A DNA stretch of 64,000 bases from an uncultured cyanobacterium (GTDB lineage: Bacteria > Cyanobacteriota > Cyanobacteriia > PCC-6307 > Cyanobiaceae): positions 62,001 to 126,000 of the forward strand of contig CAIOGZ010000018.1 in assembly GCA_903858015.1 (NCBI GenBank). Reading direction: 5' to 3'. Both the position numbers and the translations under genes were made by a program. The notes beneath the pieces were generated by a model, which saw only the letters and a list, made by a program, of their open reading frames with translations, was not told where the DNA came from and ran no database searches. Numbering within the stretch: the stretch's first letter is position 1; every line of letters begins with the position of its first letter. This document shows positions 16,030 to 23,899 of the stretch, piece after piece.

Positions 16030-17349
16030 ATGAACCTTGTAAACGGGCAGATTGAGGTTCGCTCGTTCCTTGCGGTCACCCTGGGGATCCTGGTGCTGTT
16101 TGTTGGTAAGGCTCTCAACAAACGCTTCGCTTTCTTGAGGGAATTCACCATTCCAGAGCCCGTCAGTGGCGGCTTGCTGGTGGCCTCGGTGATCGCCCTG
16201 CTCCATCTCGCCTTTGGCCTGGAGATCAGCTTTGGCATGCGGGCCCGCGATCTGCTGCTGGTGTATTTCTTCACCACCGTGGGCATGAATGCCAGCTTCG
16301 CTGACCTCAGGCGCGGTGGCCGCTCCCTGGTGGTGCTGCTTGCTCTCACCATCGTGTTGATGCTGGCCCAAAACCTGTTGGGCCTCACCCTGGCGCGCTT
16401 GGCCGGCCTGCCGGCCGCCACGGGCCTGCTGATGGGCACGGTGTCGCTGATTGGCGGCCACGGCACCACGATTGCGTGGGCGCCCAAGTTTGCAGGCGAC
16501 TACGGCGTGGCCAACGCCATGGAGATCGGCATTGCCGCCGCCACCTTCGGTTTGATCATCGCCAGTGCCAGCGGCGGCCCCATCGCCCGCTACCTGATCC
16601 AGCGCCATCGGCTGGTGGCCCCCGGCGCCTCAGCCGCGACGGAGCGAGGCGACCTCTGCAGCGGTCCAGCCAACGGCGCTGCTCTCGCTTCAGCGCCGGC
16701 GGTTCCAGCCGCTGCGGCCCCCTCGCCTGCGCCTGGGGGAAAGCCTTCCCGGGCCCCAAGCGGCGGGGCGTTGATCGATTCCCACGATTTCCTCGGGGCG
16801 GTGCTGGCGATCAACATCTGCATCATCCTCGGCTCGCTCCTGCAGGAGCTGCTCCGGGAGCGGGGGCTGTTTCTGCCGCTGTTTGTGCCCTGCCTGATCG
16901 TGGGCATCCTGCTCAGCAACCTGCTGCCCAAGCCAGGGCCCAAGTTCCCGTTTCGCTGGCCCTCCCGCACCCCCGCCCTCGACCTGATCGCCGAGATTTC
17001 CCTGGGGGCCTTCCTGGCGATGTCGTTGATGACCATCCAGTTCTGGACGCTGGTGGATCTGGCGGGACCGCTGCTGCTGATCCTGATCGCCCAGTTCCTG
17101 CTGGCCCTGCTGATCAACCTCTTCCTGGTGTTCCCCCTGCTGGGCGGCACCTACGACGCCGCGGTGATCGCCGCTGGCTTCAGCGGCTTCAGCCTCGGCT
17201 CCACCCCCACCGCCATGGCCAACATGACCGCCGTGACCCAGAAGTTCGGCCCCTCCCCCAAGGCCTTCATCGTGCTGCCCCTGGTGTCGGCGTTTTTCAT
17301 TGACCTGCTCAATGCGGTGCTGATCCCCTTTTTCCTGCCCAGGCTTTGA
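16030..17349 (+). CDS. gltS: Sodium/glutamate symporter (GltS family)
   Basis: 439 residues with about ten membrane segments in two inverted halves. Typical GltS stretches: REFTIPEPVSGGLLVA near the N-terminus, the first-half loop LIGGHGTTIAWAP, and the second-half GFSLGSTPTAMANMTAVT, which form the two crossing hairpins of the transport site. A hydrophilic Ala/Pro/Gly-rich linker of about 50 residues separates the halves. The ATG at 16030 is taken rather than 15958, because the family starts close to the first helix. The gene converges with a glutaminase, which fits a role in taking up glutamate or glutamine-derived substrate. Confidence 0.85.
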   Translation: MNLVNGQIEVRSFLAVTLGILVLFVGKALNKRFAFLREFTIPEPVSGGLLVASVIALLHLAFGLEISFGMRARDLLLVYFFTTVGMNASFADLRRGGRSLVVLLALTIVLMLAQNLLGLTLARLAGLPAATGLLMGTVSLIGGHGTTIAWAPKFAGDYGVANAMEIGIAAATFGLIIASASGGPIARYLIQRHRLVAPGASAATERGDLCSGPANGAALASAPAVPAAAAPSPAPGGKPSRAPSGGALIDSHDFLGAVLAINICIILGSLLQELLRERGLFLPLFVPCLIVGILLSNLLPKPGPKFPFRWPSRTPALDLIAEISLGAFLAMSLMTIQFWTLVDLAGPLLLILIAQFLLALLINLFLVFPLLGGTYDAAVIAAGFSGFSLGSTPTAMANMTAVTQKFGPSPKAFIVLPLVSAFFIDLLNAVLIPFFLPRL

Positions 17350-17359
17350 GCCTGGGCCC

Positions 17360-18337
17360 TCAGGCGGGGCTGGCGGGCCTGGAAGCCAACAGGTGAAGGC
17401 CCAGGCGCTCGGAGAGAAAACTCGCCGTGAGCTGGCCCCGCACGCTGTTGCCCGCCCCATCCAGCGGCGGCGAGTAGGTGGCCAGCCCGCCCTTGCCTGG
17501 CGCCACGGTGATCATGCCGCCCGACACCCCGCTCTTACCCGGCAGGCCGATGTCGTAAATCCAATCGCCGGAGGTTTCATAGAGCCCCGCCGTCACCATC
17601 ACCGCCAGCACGACCTGGCAGATCGGCGGCTCCACCACCTGCTCGCCGCTGAGGGGATGGCGCCCCCCATTGGCCAAGGTGGCGGCCATCAGGGCCAAAT
17701 CGTGGCTGGTGACGCTGAGGGCGCACTGGCGGGTGTAGAGGTCGGTGGTGGCCTCCGGATCAAACCAGATGCCCTCCTGCTCCTCCAGCAGGGTGGCGAT
17801 GCCCAGATTGCGCCGGTTGGTGGCCACCTCCGAGGCATACACCTCCCCATCCAGCGCTAGCGGGCGGCCCGCGAAGCGGGAGAAGCCCTCCTGGATGAAG
17901 GCCCATTTGGCCTCGGCCGTGTCGCCCGGCGCCAGGCTCGTGGCGGCAATCGCGCCCGCATTCACCATCGGGTTGGAGAGGCCGTCCTCCGCCCTCTCCA
18001 CCGCCTGCACGGAATTGAACGGCAGCCCCGTGCTGTTCACCCCCAGCTTCTGGCGAGCCTCCCTTTCCCCAATGGCCTGGCAGATCAGGGCAAAGAGAAA
18101 GGGCTTGGAGATGCTCTGGATGCTGAAGGGTTGGTGGGCCTCCCCCGCCTCAAACAGCTGGCCCTGGGTGGAGGCCACGGCGATGCCGAAATCAGCCGGG
18201 TTGGCCGAGGCCAGGGCGGGGATGTAGCGCGCCACCTTGCCCTCGCGCCTTGGGCCATAGCGCTGGTGGGCTTCGGCCACCAATTGGCGCACCACGGCCT
18301 CGTTGGGCAGATGGCCTGTCGAGATCCAGGACTCCAC
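17360..18337 (-). CDS. glsA: Glutaminase
   Basis: 325 residues, full length for the serine-dependent glutaminase family. The catalytic SxxK is seen as SISK at about residues 75-78 (FSIQSISKPF), followed by NPMVNAGAIA, YASEVATNRRN, and the C-terminal GLPGKSGVSGG that completes the active site. It hydrolyses glutamine to glutamate and ammonia in the cytoplasm. It starts two bases after the stop of the proteasome-type protease gene, so both are in one transcript, and converges with gltS ten bases away. Confidence 0.93.
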   Translation of the reverse strand: MESWISTGHLPNEAVVRQLVAEAHQRYGPRREGKVARYIPALASANPADFGIAVASTQGQLFEAGEAHQPFSIQSISKPFLFALICQAIGEREARQKLGVNSTGLPFNSVQAVERAEDGLSNPMVNAGAIAATSLAPGDTAEAKWAFIQEGFSRFAGRPLALDGEVYASEVATNRRNLGIATLLEEQEGIWFDPEATTDLYTRQCALSVTSHDLALMAATLANGGRHPLSGEQVVEPPICQVVLAVMVTAGLYETSGDWIYDIGLPGKSGVSGGMITVAPGKGGLATYSPPLDGAGNSVRGQLTASFLSERLGLHLLASRPASPA

Positions 18338-18339
18338 GT

Positions 18340-19101
18340 TTAGTCCCCGTTCTCCTTTTCCCAGGGGAGGCTGGGCAGGCGGTGGAGGGCCTCCCGCTGG
18401 GCCTCAATCCACACCTCGATCATCGTGTTGAGGCTGGGATCATCCGCTTCGACTTTGATCTGGTGGGCGATGCTCAGGCTGCCCGCCGGGATCACCATCA
18501 GCTCGAAGGGGGGGCCCACCGAGAGATTCGAGCGTTGGGTGAGCACCTGCGACATCAGGCAGAGCTTGGCGGCATCGTCGAGCGAGAGGTTGGCGCGGCC
18601 GATGTTGTCGAGCGGGGGCTTGCCGTATTTGCTCTCGCCGATCTGCAGGTAGGGCGTTTCCGGCGTCGCCATGATCGCGTTGCCCTGGGGATAGATCAGA
18701 TAGAGCCCGTGGGGTTCGTTGCCGATCTGCCCGGCCAGGAGAAATGTCGCCCCGCCGCTGGTCCCCGCCTGCCGCAACGACGCTTCGTTTTCCTTCTGCA
18801 CCGCCCCGCTCACCCGCCCCACATAGGCCGCCGCTTCAAACAGATAGTTGCAGTGGCGTAGATCCTTGCCGGCACCAGCCTCGAGATCCGCGGGGCGGTC
18901 GAGATCGCGGCGGATCCAGCTGATCACCGCGTGGGTGGTGGCCAGGCTGCCCGCCGCCAGGAGCACAAACAGCCGATCGGGAGCGGGCTGAAAGCTGTAC
19001 ATCTTGCTGTAGGTGGAGATGTAGTCCACCCCCGCATTGGTGCGGGAATCGGAGGCCAGCACCAGCCCCTTCTCCAGCCAGTACCCGATGCAGTAGGTCA
19101 T
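18340..19101 (-). CDS. Proteasome-type (Ntn-hydrolase) protease-like protein
   Basis: 253 residues starting MTYCIGYWL; the Thr right after Met would be the N-terminal nucleophile once Met is removed. GLVLASDSRTNAGVD matches the Asp/Ser-rich loop of proteasome beta-like subunits, and LLAAGSLATTHAVI the next conserved strand-helix. This is the bacterial 'predicted proteasome-type protease' family, often found near transglutaminase-like and ATP-grasp genes, but here paired with glutaminase. The longer frame to 19236 adds an Arg/Gly-rich tail that would bury the nucleophile, so ATG 19101 is used. Substrate unknown. Confidence 0.8.
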   Translation of the reverse strand: MTYCIGYWLEKGLVLASDSRTNAGVDYISTYSKMYSFQPAPDRLFVLLAAGSLATTHAVISWIRRDLDRPADLEAGAGKDLRHCNYLFEAAAYVGRVSGAVQKENEASLRQAGTSGGATFLLAGQIGNEPHGLYLIYPQGNAIMATPETPYLQIGESKYGKPPLDNIGRANLSLDDAAKLCLMSQVLTQRSNLSVGPPFELMVIPAGSLSIAHQIKVEADDPSLNTMIEVWIEAQREALHRLPSLPWEKENGD

Positions 19102-19630
19102 CCCTGTTTCAACCAGCGGCTTCGCTTGCCTTGAAGCTAGCGCTTCACCCCCTGGGCCGGCCCTGGCCCCCCGCCCCCCGCTGCGGCGGCCCCGCTGATG
19201 CTCGGGATCGGGGTTGCTCAGCTGCAACTGGCGCACCGCTGCAGAGGAATAGGGTGGGCAGGCCCAGGGGCGCCACGGGCGGTGGGGGACAGCTTGGGCT
19301 TACCGCCAAGTAGCGCTTGACTGCAGACGATCCGAATCCAGGGGTAGCCGTTCACGGCGGGGGAAACGCTGCAGTACTTGGGCGTGAATTCGTTGCACGC
19401 TAGGGACGACCAGCTATTCATGCCGCTCGCCACCATGGCCAATCGAATCGTGGGGATGAAGGCCCTGGCAGACGGGAGCGCCGGCAGCGGGCCCGGCTGC
19501 TGCTGGAGGATGGGGGGCTGACGAACCCAGCGGCGCCCTGGATTCCCGCACCGGCGAGGACGGGATGGAGTTGAATGATGCGGCGGTTGGCGGCCGCAGC
19601 CAAGTTGCCGCCCGGGGTAGGCCAACGCAG
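19102..19630. other. Intergenic region, no supported gene
   Basis: Roughly 530 GC-rich bases between two minus-strand genes. Minus-strand frames here contain stretches of moderate complexity around 19300-19460 but no family I recognise and no good start; possibly the remains of a gene. Confidence 0.35.
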
Positions 19631-20335
19631 CTAGCTGAGCAGCGGATCCATTTGGGCGTGAACAGCAAGGCTGTCACCATTGATTTGATGGACTTGATAA
19701 TGCTGTTGAGTGAGATATTTTTGGAGTAGCTCTAATCTGTCCGCCTGAATGTTGTGATTTTCAAAATAGATTAGCTTTGGTTTTGTGCGCTGGATATCGG
19801 CGGCATAGATCACCGCATCATCGTAGCCTTCCGCGTCGATCTGTAGAATGTCAATTGGCGTGGGCCAGGTTATTTCTGTCAATAGGCTGCCGAGTTGTTT
19901 GGATGGCACCGTGAGGGTTTCAATCGCTTCATCTGGATTAAGGTTTTCTCGCTGCAGGGCGACTTCAAGATGTTCCCTGTGGGCCGAGGTGATTCCGGTA
20001 GCGGCCCTATAGGGTGGCCACCCTTTTGCATAGGCCGGCTGAAAATGGCTAAACCATTCCTGTTTAACCGCGTAAAGGATGAGCTCTCCTTCTTCGCCAA
20101 TTGCACAGTTAGCGATTTGGTGGCTGGGGTGCTGTGAATAGTTTGCTTCGAGGTGTGGGAGCAGAAATTTATTGGGTTCAATCAGGAGTATTTGTGTTTG
20201 CGTACGGTTTTCGAGGGCAAAATTATAGATTGGATCATTGAATCTGCCATCGTTGGCCCCGACAACGACGATATTGAGATGCGCTTGGTTTTCAAGTAGT
20301 GCCTTCAGGGCAACGAGATAGGGATTTGCTTCCAT
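19631..20335 (-). CDS. FkbM-type methyltransferase
   Basis: 234 residues. NIVVVGANDGRFNDP is the SAM-binding motif I region, LLIEPNKFLLPHLEANY the following acidic loop, and DILQIDAEGYDDAVI the FkbM signature (usually KIDVEG). Such enzymes methylate hydroxyl groups of sugars, polyketides or surface polysaccharides. GC content is lower than in neighbouring housekeeping genes, and it lies next to another methyltransferase, as in polysaccharide clusters. Confidence 0.8.
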   Translation of the reverse strand: MEANPYLVALKALLENQAHLNIVVVGANDGRFNDPIYNFALENRTQTQILLIEPNKFLLPHLEANYSQHPSHQIANCAIGEEGELILYAVKQEWFSHFQPAYAKGWPPYRAATGITSAHREHLEVALQRENLNPDEAIETLTVPSKQLGSLLTEITWPTPIDILQIDAEGYDDAVIYAADIQRTKPKLIYFENHNIQADRLELLQKYLTQQHYQVHQINGDSLAVHAQMDPLLS

Positions 20336-20396
20336 TTATTTCTGATGTTGGTTAGCCATCTCAAGTTAGCATGCTCAGTTGCGGCCATCGGTGTTG

Positions 20397-21026
20397 TCAT
20401 TTTCTGGCGATCAGCCAGGTTACAATCGGCCACAATGGATCGTTATGGGTGGCTATTTTGTGCAGTGGGTGCCAGGTTGCATGCGGAATGCCGGCAAATC
20501 TCAAGCCGTCTTGCACGATCGACCAGGCATCGAAATTGCCCCAGCCGCCAACCGCAATGATGTCGCTCCAGTTTTGATGGAGAAGCGCTAGGGCGTCTGG
20601 TGTAAACCGCCAGAAGTCTTTAGGGCAAGCATGGATTGGATTAATGAAGCAGGTGGTAAGTACGGAAATACCCCCTGGCCGAAGGATGCGATGGCATTCC
20701 TGGATGGCTTTGTAGGGATCGCCTTCCACATGTTCGAGTACTTGATCTGAAAGCACGTAGTCGAAGCTGGAATCCGGGAAGCCAAGCGCTAATAAATTAT
20801 GTTCTGGGTAGTCTGCTGTGATCAGTTCGCTGGGTTTGATGCCAAGGACTTCTGCGAGTCTGTCTGAGTGGCTGACTGAAAGAGTTCGACCGGGATGAAA
20901 AGAGTTTTGCTGACCAACTTTCCCTAAGTGATCATACATGTAATAACGGGTGATATGGGGGCCTCGCGCTAGGCCCGTCATCGATGCCTGCCAGCCCAGT
21001 TTGCGTAGATTTCTGTATAGGTTCAT
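20397..21026 (-). CDS. Class I SAM-dependent methyltransferase (Methyltransf_11 type)
   Basis: 209 residues. The middle contains FDYVLSDQVLEHVEG and ECHRILRPGGISVLTTCF, the late motifs of small class I methyltransferases that are often in glycan clusters. The expected motif I Gly-rich loop is poorly visible in the N-terminal third (ITADYPEHNLLALGFPDSSFD carries the equivalent of motif II). Transcribed towards the FkbM gene with a 60-base gap, so probably one unit. Confidence 0.7.
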   Translation of the reverse strand: MNLYRNLRKLGWQASMTGLARGPHITRYYMYDHLGKVGQQNSFHPGRTLSVSHSDRLAEVLGIKPSELITADYPEHNLLALGFPDSSFDYVLSDQVLEHVEGDPYKAIQECHRILRPGGISVLTTCFINPIHACPKDFWRFTPDALALLHQNWSDIIAVGGWGNFDAWSIVQDGLRFAGIPHATWHPLHKIATHNDPLWPIVTWLIARK

Positions 21027-21253
21027 CGGGGTTTTGTTTTAGCTTTTTGGATCACTGATTCACCCAGTTTACACGTTGCCGTAACGCAGGCGGGCGCCCT
21101 TGGCCATTGGACGCTGAACAAGCGCGCCCGTGCCTGAACTGGGGTGCGCTAGCGCAGCGCTGCTGGGAGTGGCGCCAAAGCACGGCCCCAATCGGCGCCG
21201 CGGGGTTGCGAACCATTCATGCCATTGCTGATCAGCCGCTGGTGAATCAGCCG

Positions 21254-21808
21254 TTAGCTGCGGGGCAAGGGAAAGGCGGTGTAGTAGTCGTCGCGCAGCT
21301 CGTCGTGATAACCCCAACCAATCTTGGCCGATGAGTTCATGATTGTTTCAAGTCTCTCCTTGAATGCATCACGGCGCTGATCGGGCAGGCTGCAAATCCT
21401 TTCGATGGCGCGGCGAAACATCAGGTTGAGGGCGGCGTAAAATGCCGCATTGATGTCGCCGTATTCCAGCGTGAAGGCGTTGCCTTGCTCTACAAAAAAG
21501 GTCATCAGCTCTGCTTCTCCCAAGGTATCACCTACGGCCTTGCTGTAGTCGATGATGGCTTTTTTGGCTTTTGAAATCTGAATAGGCTTGTTCTTGTGAA
21601 CATCCGGGTAGATGCAATCATTGATGATTCTCTTGTAGTACTGCAGTGGATCCGCGCCGAGCTCAAGCCGAGCATGCACAAAGGCCTGATTCTCCTTGGA
21701 AAGCCGATAGAGATCTGCCACCAGGTTGAGCAACTCGCACTCGTCCAGCTTCTTAATTTTTGCTTTGGCGGCTGACCAAGTGGGCTCAGGCATCTTCTCT
21801 CGCTTCAT
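21254..21808 (-). CDS. DUF6155 family protein
   Basis: 184 residues, helical and charged. LNLVADLYRLSKENQAFVHARLEL and DPLQYYKRIINDCIYPDV match the DUF6155 pattern; function unknown. The stop codon TAA lies inside AGCTAAC, as for two integron cassette genes, but I could not find a convincing partner arm. DUF6155 genes are mobile in many bacteria. Confidence 0.65.
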   Translation of the reverse strand: MKREKMPEPTWSAAKAKIKKLDECELLNLVADLYRLSKENQAFVHARLELGADPLQYYKRIINDCIYPDVHKNKPIQISKAKKAIIDYSKAVGDTLGEAELMTFFVEQGNAFTLEYGDINAAFYAALNLMFRRAIERICSLPDQRRDAFKERLETIMNSSAKIGWGYHDELRDDYYTAFPLPRS

Positions 21809-21948
21809 GGGTCATGGTTGTGATCGGTGTGTTTTGCCCAAGGCTCAAGACCAGAAGCGGGCCAGGGGAATGACGTCGTCGCAGACTAGCTCCGCTCCTG
21901 CCTTCCGCTTTTTGAATCTGGATGTTGGACTATGCCTTGACTTCATGC

Positions 21949-22554
21949 TTACACATTCTGGAGCAACCCTGAATGCCATGCCAAAAAGGCTGCGACGTTG
22001 ACAACTACGGTGATCCAGAAAACCCCCACGAATTTTGGCTTCGAACACTTGTGGCGTAGTAGCTGTTGAGCAAGTAGGGCGCCAGGCCAGCCGCCAGCCA
22101 CGCTCAGTAGATGCAATGTCTTCTCCGGTGTGCGCCAATCTCCATGGATAGCAGCCGACTTATCGTTTGCGTAGACAAGGAATGCTAAGAGGCTAAGCCC
22201 GATGTACACCGCAAGAACGATAGGCTTGACCTGCCAACGACTTGCGACACAGAGCCAGAGCGAGGCGAAGGCTGGGATCGCCAGTAGCTGCGGCAGAGAC
22301 CATGAAGCAGGAGTCTCCGCTCGAGGAGTCTTTGGGGCTCGGTTACGTACTTGGTGCTGGACTTTGTGAGCGCGCTTCTTGCCGTTCGGGCCTAGTTCAA
22401 CCTCGAAGGTTAACACTTGCCCGATCGTCGGGCGGTCGGTGCCAGCTGGGAAGGCCTTGATATGAACGAAGATATCTTTGCCACCCAGCGCTGGTTCGAT
22501 GAACCCGAAGCCTCGCTCGTCATTCCATGATTTGAGGTTGCCGCTTTGTCGCAT
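21949..22554 (-). CDS. Cold-shock domain protein fused to a DUF1294 membrane domain
   Basis: 201 residues. Residues 1-65 form a cold-shock OB-fold with RGFGFIEP (RNP1) and KDIFVHIKAF (RNP2), able to bind RNA or single-stranded DNA. After a basic linker, three or four membrane segments carry the DUF1294 signature VYANDKSAA and GGWPGALLAQQLLRHK. The fusion is common in Proteobacteria and is often cassette- or island-borne. Function unknown beyond nucleic-acid binding near the membrane. It shares a short upstream sequence with the DUF6155 gene. Confidence 0.85.
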   Translation of the reverse strand: MRQSGNLKSWNDERGFGFIEPALGGKDIFVHIKAFPAGTDRPTIGQVLTFEVELGPNGKKRAHKVQHQVRNRAPKTPRAETPASWSLPQLLAIPAFASLWLCVASRWQVKPIVLAVYIGLSLLAFLVYANDKSAAIHGDWRTPEKTLHLLSVAGGWPGALLAQQLLRHKCSKPKFVGVFWITVVVNVAAFLAWHSGLLQNV

Positions 22555-22699
22555 CGGTGTGTTCTGCGTCCGTCTAATCAGCGTTTGACCTTATCCGTAG
22601 AAGACTCCTTGCCAGCCGTTCTGGCCGCCTTAAAAGGTGGGGCAGCAGGCTGCGAACAAGGGTTCGTTTCGGTTGACTCGCAAGTCGTACAAGTCGAAA

Positions 22700-22857
22700 T
22701 GCTTCCGGGTTTGATGGGCTGACCGCCAAAATCGAGCAGTTCGTGGTGGCCTACAGCAAGACCAAGGCCCCGTTCCACTGGACTGCTACAGCAGACTCCA
22801 TCCTGGATGGAGAAGCTCCAGCGACCTTGTTCGCAACTCTCCGGGGCGACACACTAG
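22700..22857 (+). pseudogene. IS630-type transposase, C-terminal remnant
   Basis: Plus-strand translation gives LTAKIEQFVVAYSKTKAPF and WTATADSIL, the end of IS630 transposases, then needs a frame change to read EKLQRPCSQLSGATH before the TAG at 22855. Only the last 50 residues remain; no matching end or upstream part was seen. Confidence 0.65.
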
Positions 22858-22868
22858 TTCAAAAGGGG

Positions 22869-23108
22869 TCATAGGGATCTCGGCCTTCCTCCCAGAGTGG
22901 GATCACGCGGATTGGCGCACCGGGAAAATCTGAGATCAGAATGAGCGGTATTTCCCCCCCCCCTACGGGATCGCATCCAGGTTGTGCAACCGCCAAATGC
23001 AACCGGCGTCCGGCCTTGCCAGCCACAATTGGGCGGACGCCGCGATTGCGCCAAGCTAGGACCAGCGGTAAGCAAAACGGCAGCGGTGGCAAAGAAAAGA
23101 GCTTTCAA
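22869..23108 (-). CDS. Small secreted hypothetical protein (frame uncertain at its 3' end)
   Basis: 79 residues beginning with a clear signal peptide (MKALFFATAAVLLTAGPSLA, cleavage after LAQS likely). The mature part has Cys in PNCGWQG and GGCTTW. A run of C at 22956-22962 lies in the middle; shifting one base there gives an alternative ending (IPLILISDFPGAPI, IPLWEEGRDPYDPF) that looks more protein-like, so a homopolymer indel may be present. I do not recognise the family. Confidence 0.4.
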   Translation of the reverse strand: MKALFFATAAVLLTAGPSLAQSRRPPNCGWQGRTPVAFGGCTTWMRSRRGGGNTAHSDLRFSRCANPRDPTLGGRPRSL

Positions 23109-23159
23109 GAGAGCCTTAGCGGCAACTTCAACTAACTAGTTAGGCCGTAACTCTGCCGG

Positions 23160-23333
23160 ATGGGTGTCCGACGTCGCACATTCACGGATAGGGCCACCAA
23201 TCTCGCCGCACTGGTGCTGCTCAAGGCGGCGGCTCAGCTCCTGGAGGAAGCTGACCAGGTGCGGCCGCAGGACCTGGAGTGGATTCATCAAGCCGTAACT
23301 ATTCATCAAGCCGTAACTACCCTGGCAGCCTGA
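23160..23333 (+). CDS. Possible 57-residue helical protein with an internal hexapeptide duplication
   Basis: ATG 23160 to TGA 23333. The product is helical and polar with LAALVLLKAAAQLLEEA. Bases 23283-23300 and 23301-23318 are identical, repeating the residues IHQAVT. No recognisable family and no clear ribosome-binding site; could be the tail of a decayed gene. Confidence 0.3.
   Translation: MGVRRRTFTDRATNLAALVLLKAAAQLLEEADQVRPQDLEWIHQAVTIHQAVTTLAA
23283..23318. repeat. Perfect 18-bp tandem duplication
   Basis: Two adjacent identical 18-base units starting ATTCATCAAG; length is a multiple of three and keeps the small open frame intact. Confidence 0.9.
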
Positions 23334-23778
23334 GGTTCCCTAGGGCTTTGCCGCAGCGGATCCGTCTCTAAAGATTGGCTGCGTTAAATAAAAAAAAGGT
23401 CGGCGTGCCCGGCCCCGCCCAGGGGACCACAGTTCAACACTTACATGTCCTTTATTCCATAGGTGCATGCGGATCCTTTATCCCCAAGGCGTAGGCAACA
23501 TACTCCGCGCCTCCTCCATATGGTCCAGCTCCCTTAATAGGGCAACTTTGAACATCAAGGTCATCCACCCGTAGCCGCACCGCCCCCAACCGCTTCGCGG
23601 AAGCCGTTCGCTCCAAGCGAAGTCCTGCGCCGTACAGCACTCCCGCCACCAACGCCTCCACCTCATCCAGCCATCCCATCCAGCCATCCCATCCAGGCAC
23701 CCCAGTACCGCCCCCTCTCCGCCCCCCTCTCCCTCTTTCATCTACCCAACCCCCCCCGCCATCCCAAACTGACCCCCA
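23334..23778. other. Intergenic region upstream of the biotin operon
   Basis: Contains the A-run after 23388, the integrase-like fragment (separate entry), and a pyrimidine-rich stretch with short tandem CATCCAGC-type repeats around 23665-23700. The biotin operon promoter should lie here; no BirA operator-like inverted repeat was spotted. Confidence 0.4.
23548..23667 (-). pseudogene. Possible second integron/tyrosine integrase fragment
   Basis: Minus-strand translation reads DEVEALVAGVLYGAGLRL, then about twelve extra residues, then VRLRVDDLDVQ. LYGAGLRL...RLRVxDLD is the region around the first catalytic Arg of IntI. Nothing before or after matches, so this would be a 40-residue relic with an insertion. 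Minus-strand cassette-like genes (DUF6155, cold-shock/DUF1294) lie downstream in the same orientation. Confidence 0.4.
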
Positions 23779-23899
23779 TCCCTGGCGACGGCACGCCCTG
23801 GCTTCCTCCCCCCCCTGCGCCGACGTTGCCGCCGCCGCGGCCTGGCGCCAGCGGCTGCGCGACGCCCTTGCTGGCATCCCCCCGGAGCGCCTGCGCAGC

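Noticed and set aside
21113-21260. Possible attC after the DUF6155 gene
   Set aside because: AGCTAAC holds the stop codon, but the expected partner arm near GTTCAGCG does not pair convincingly.
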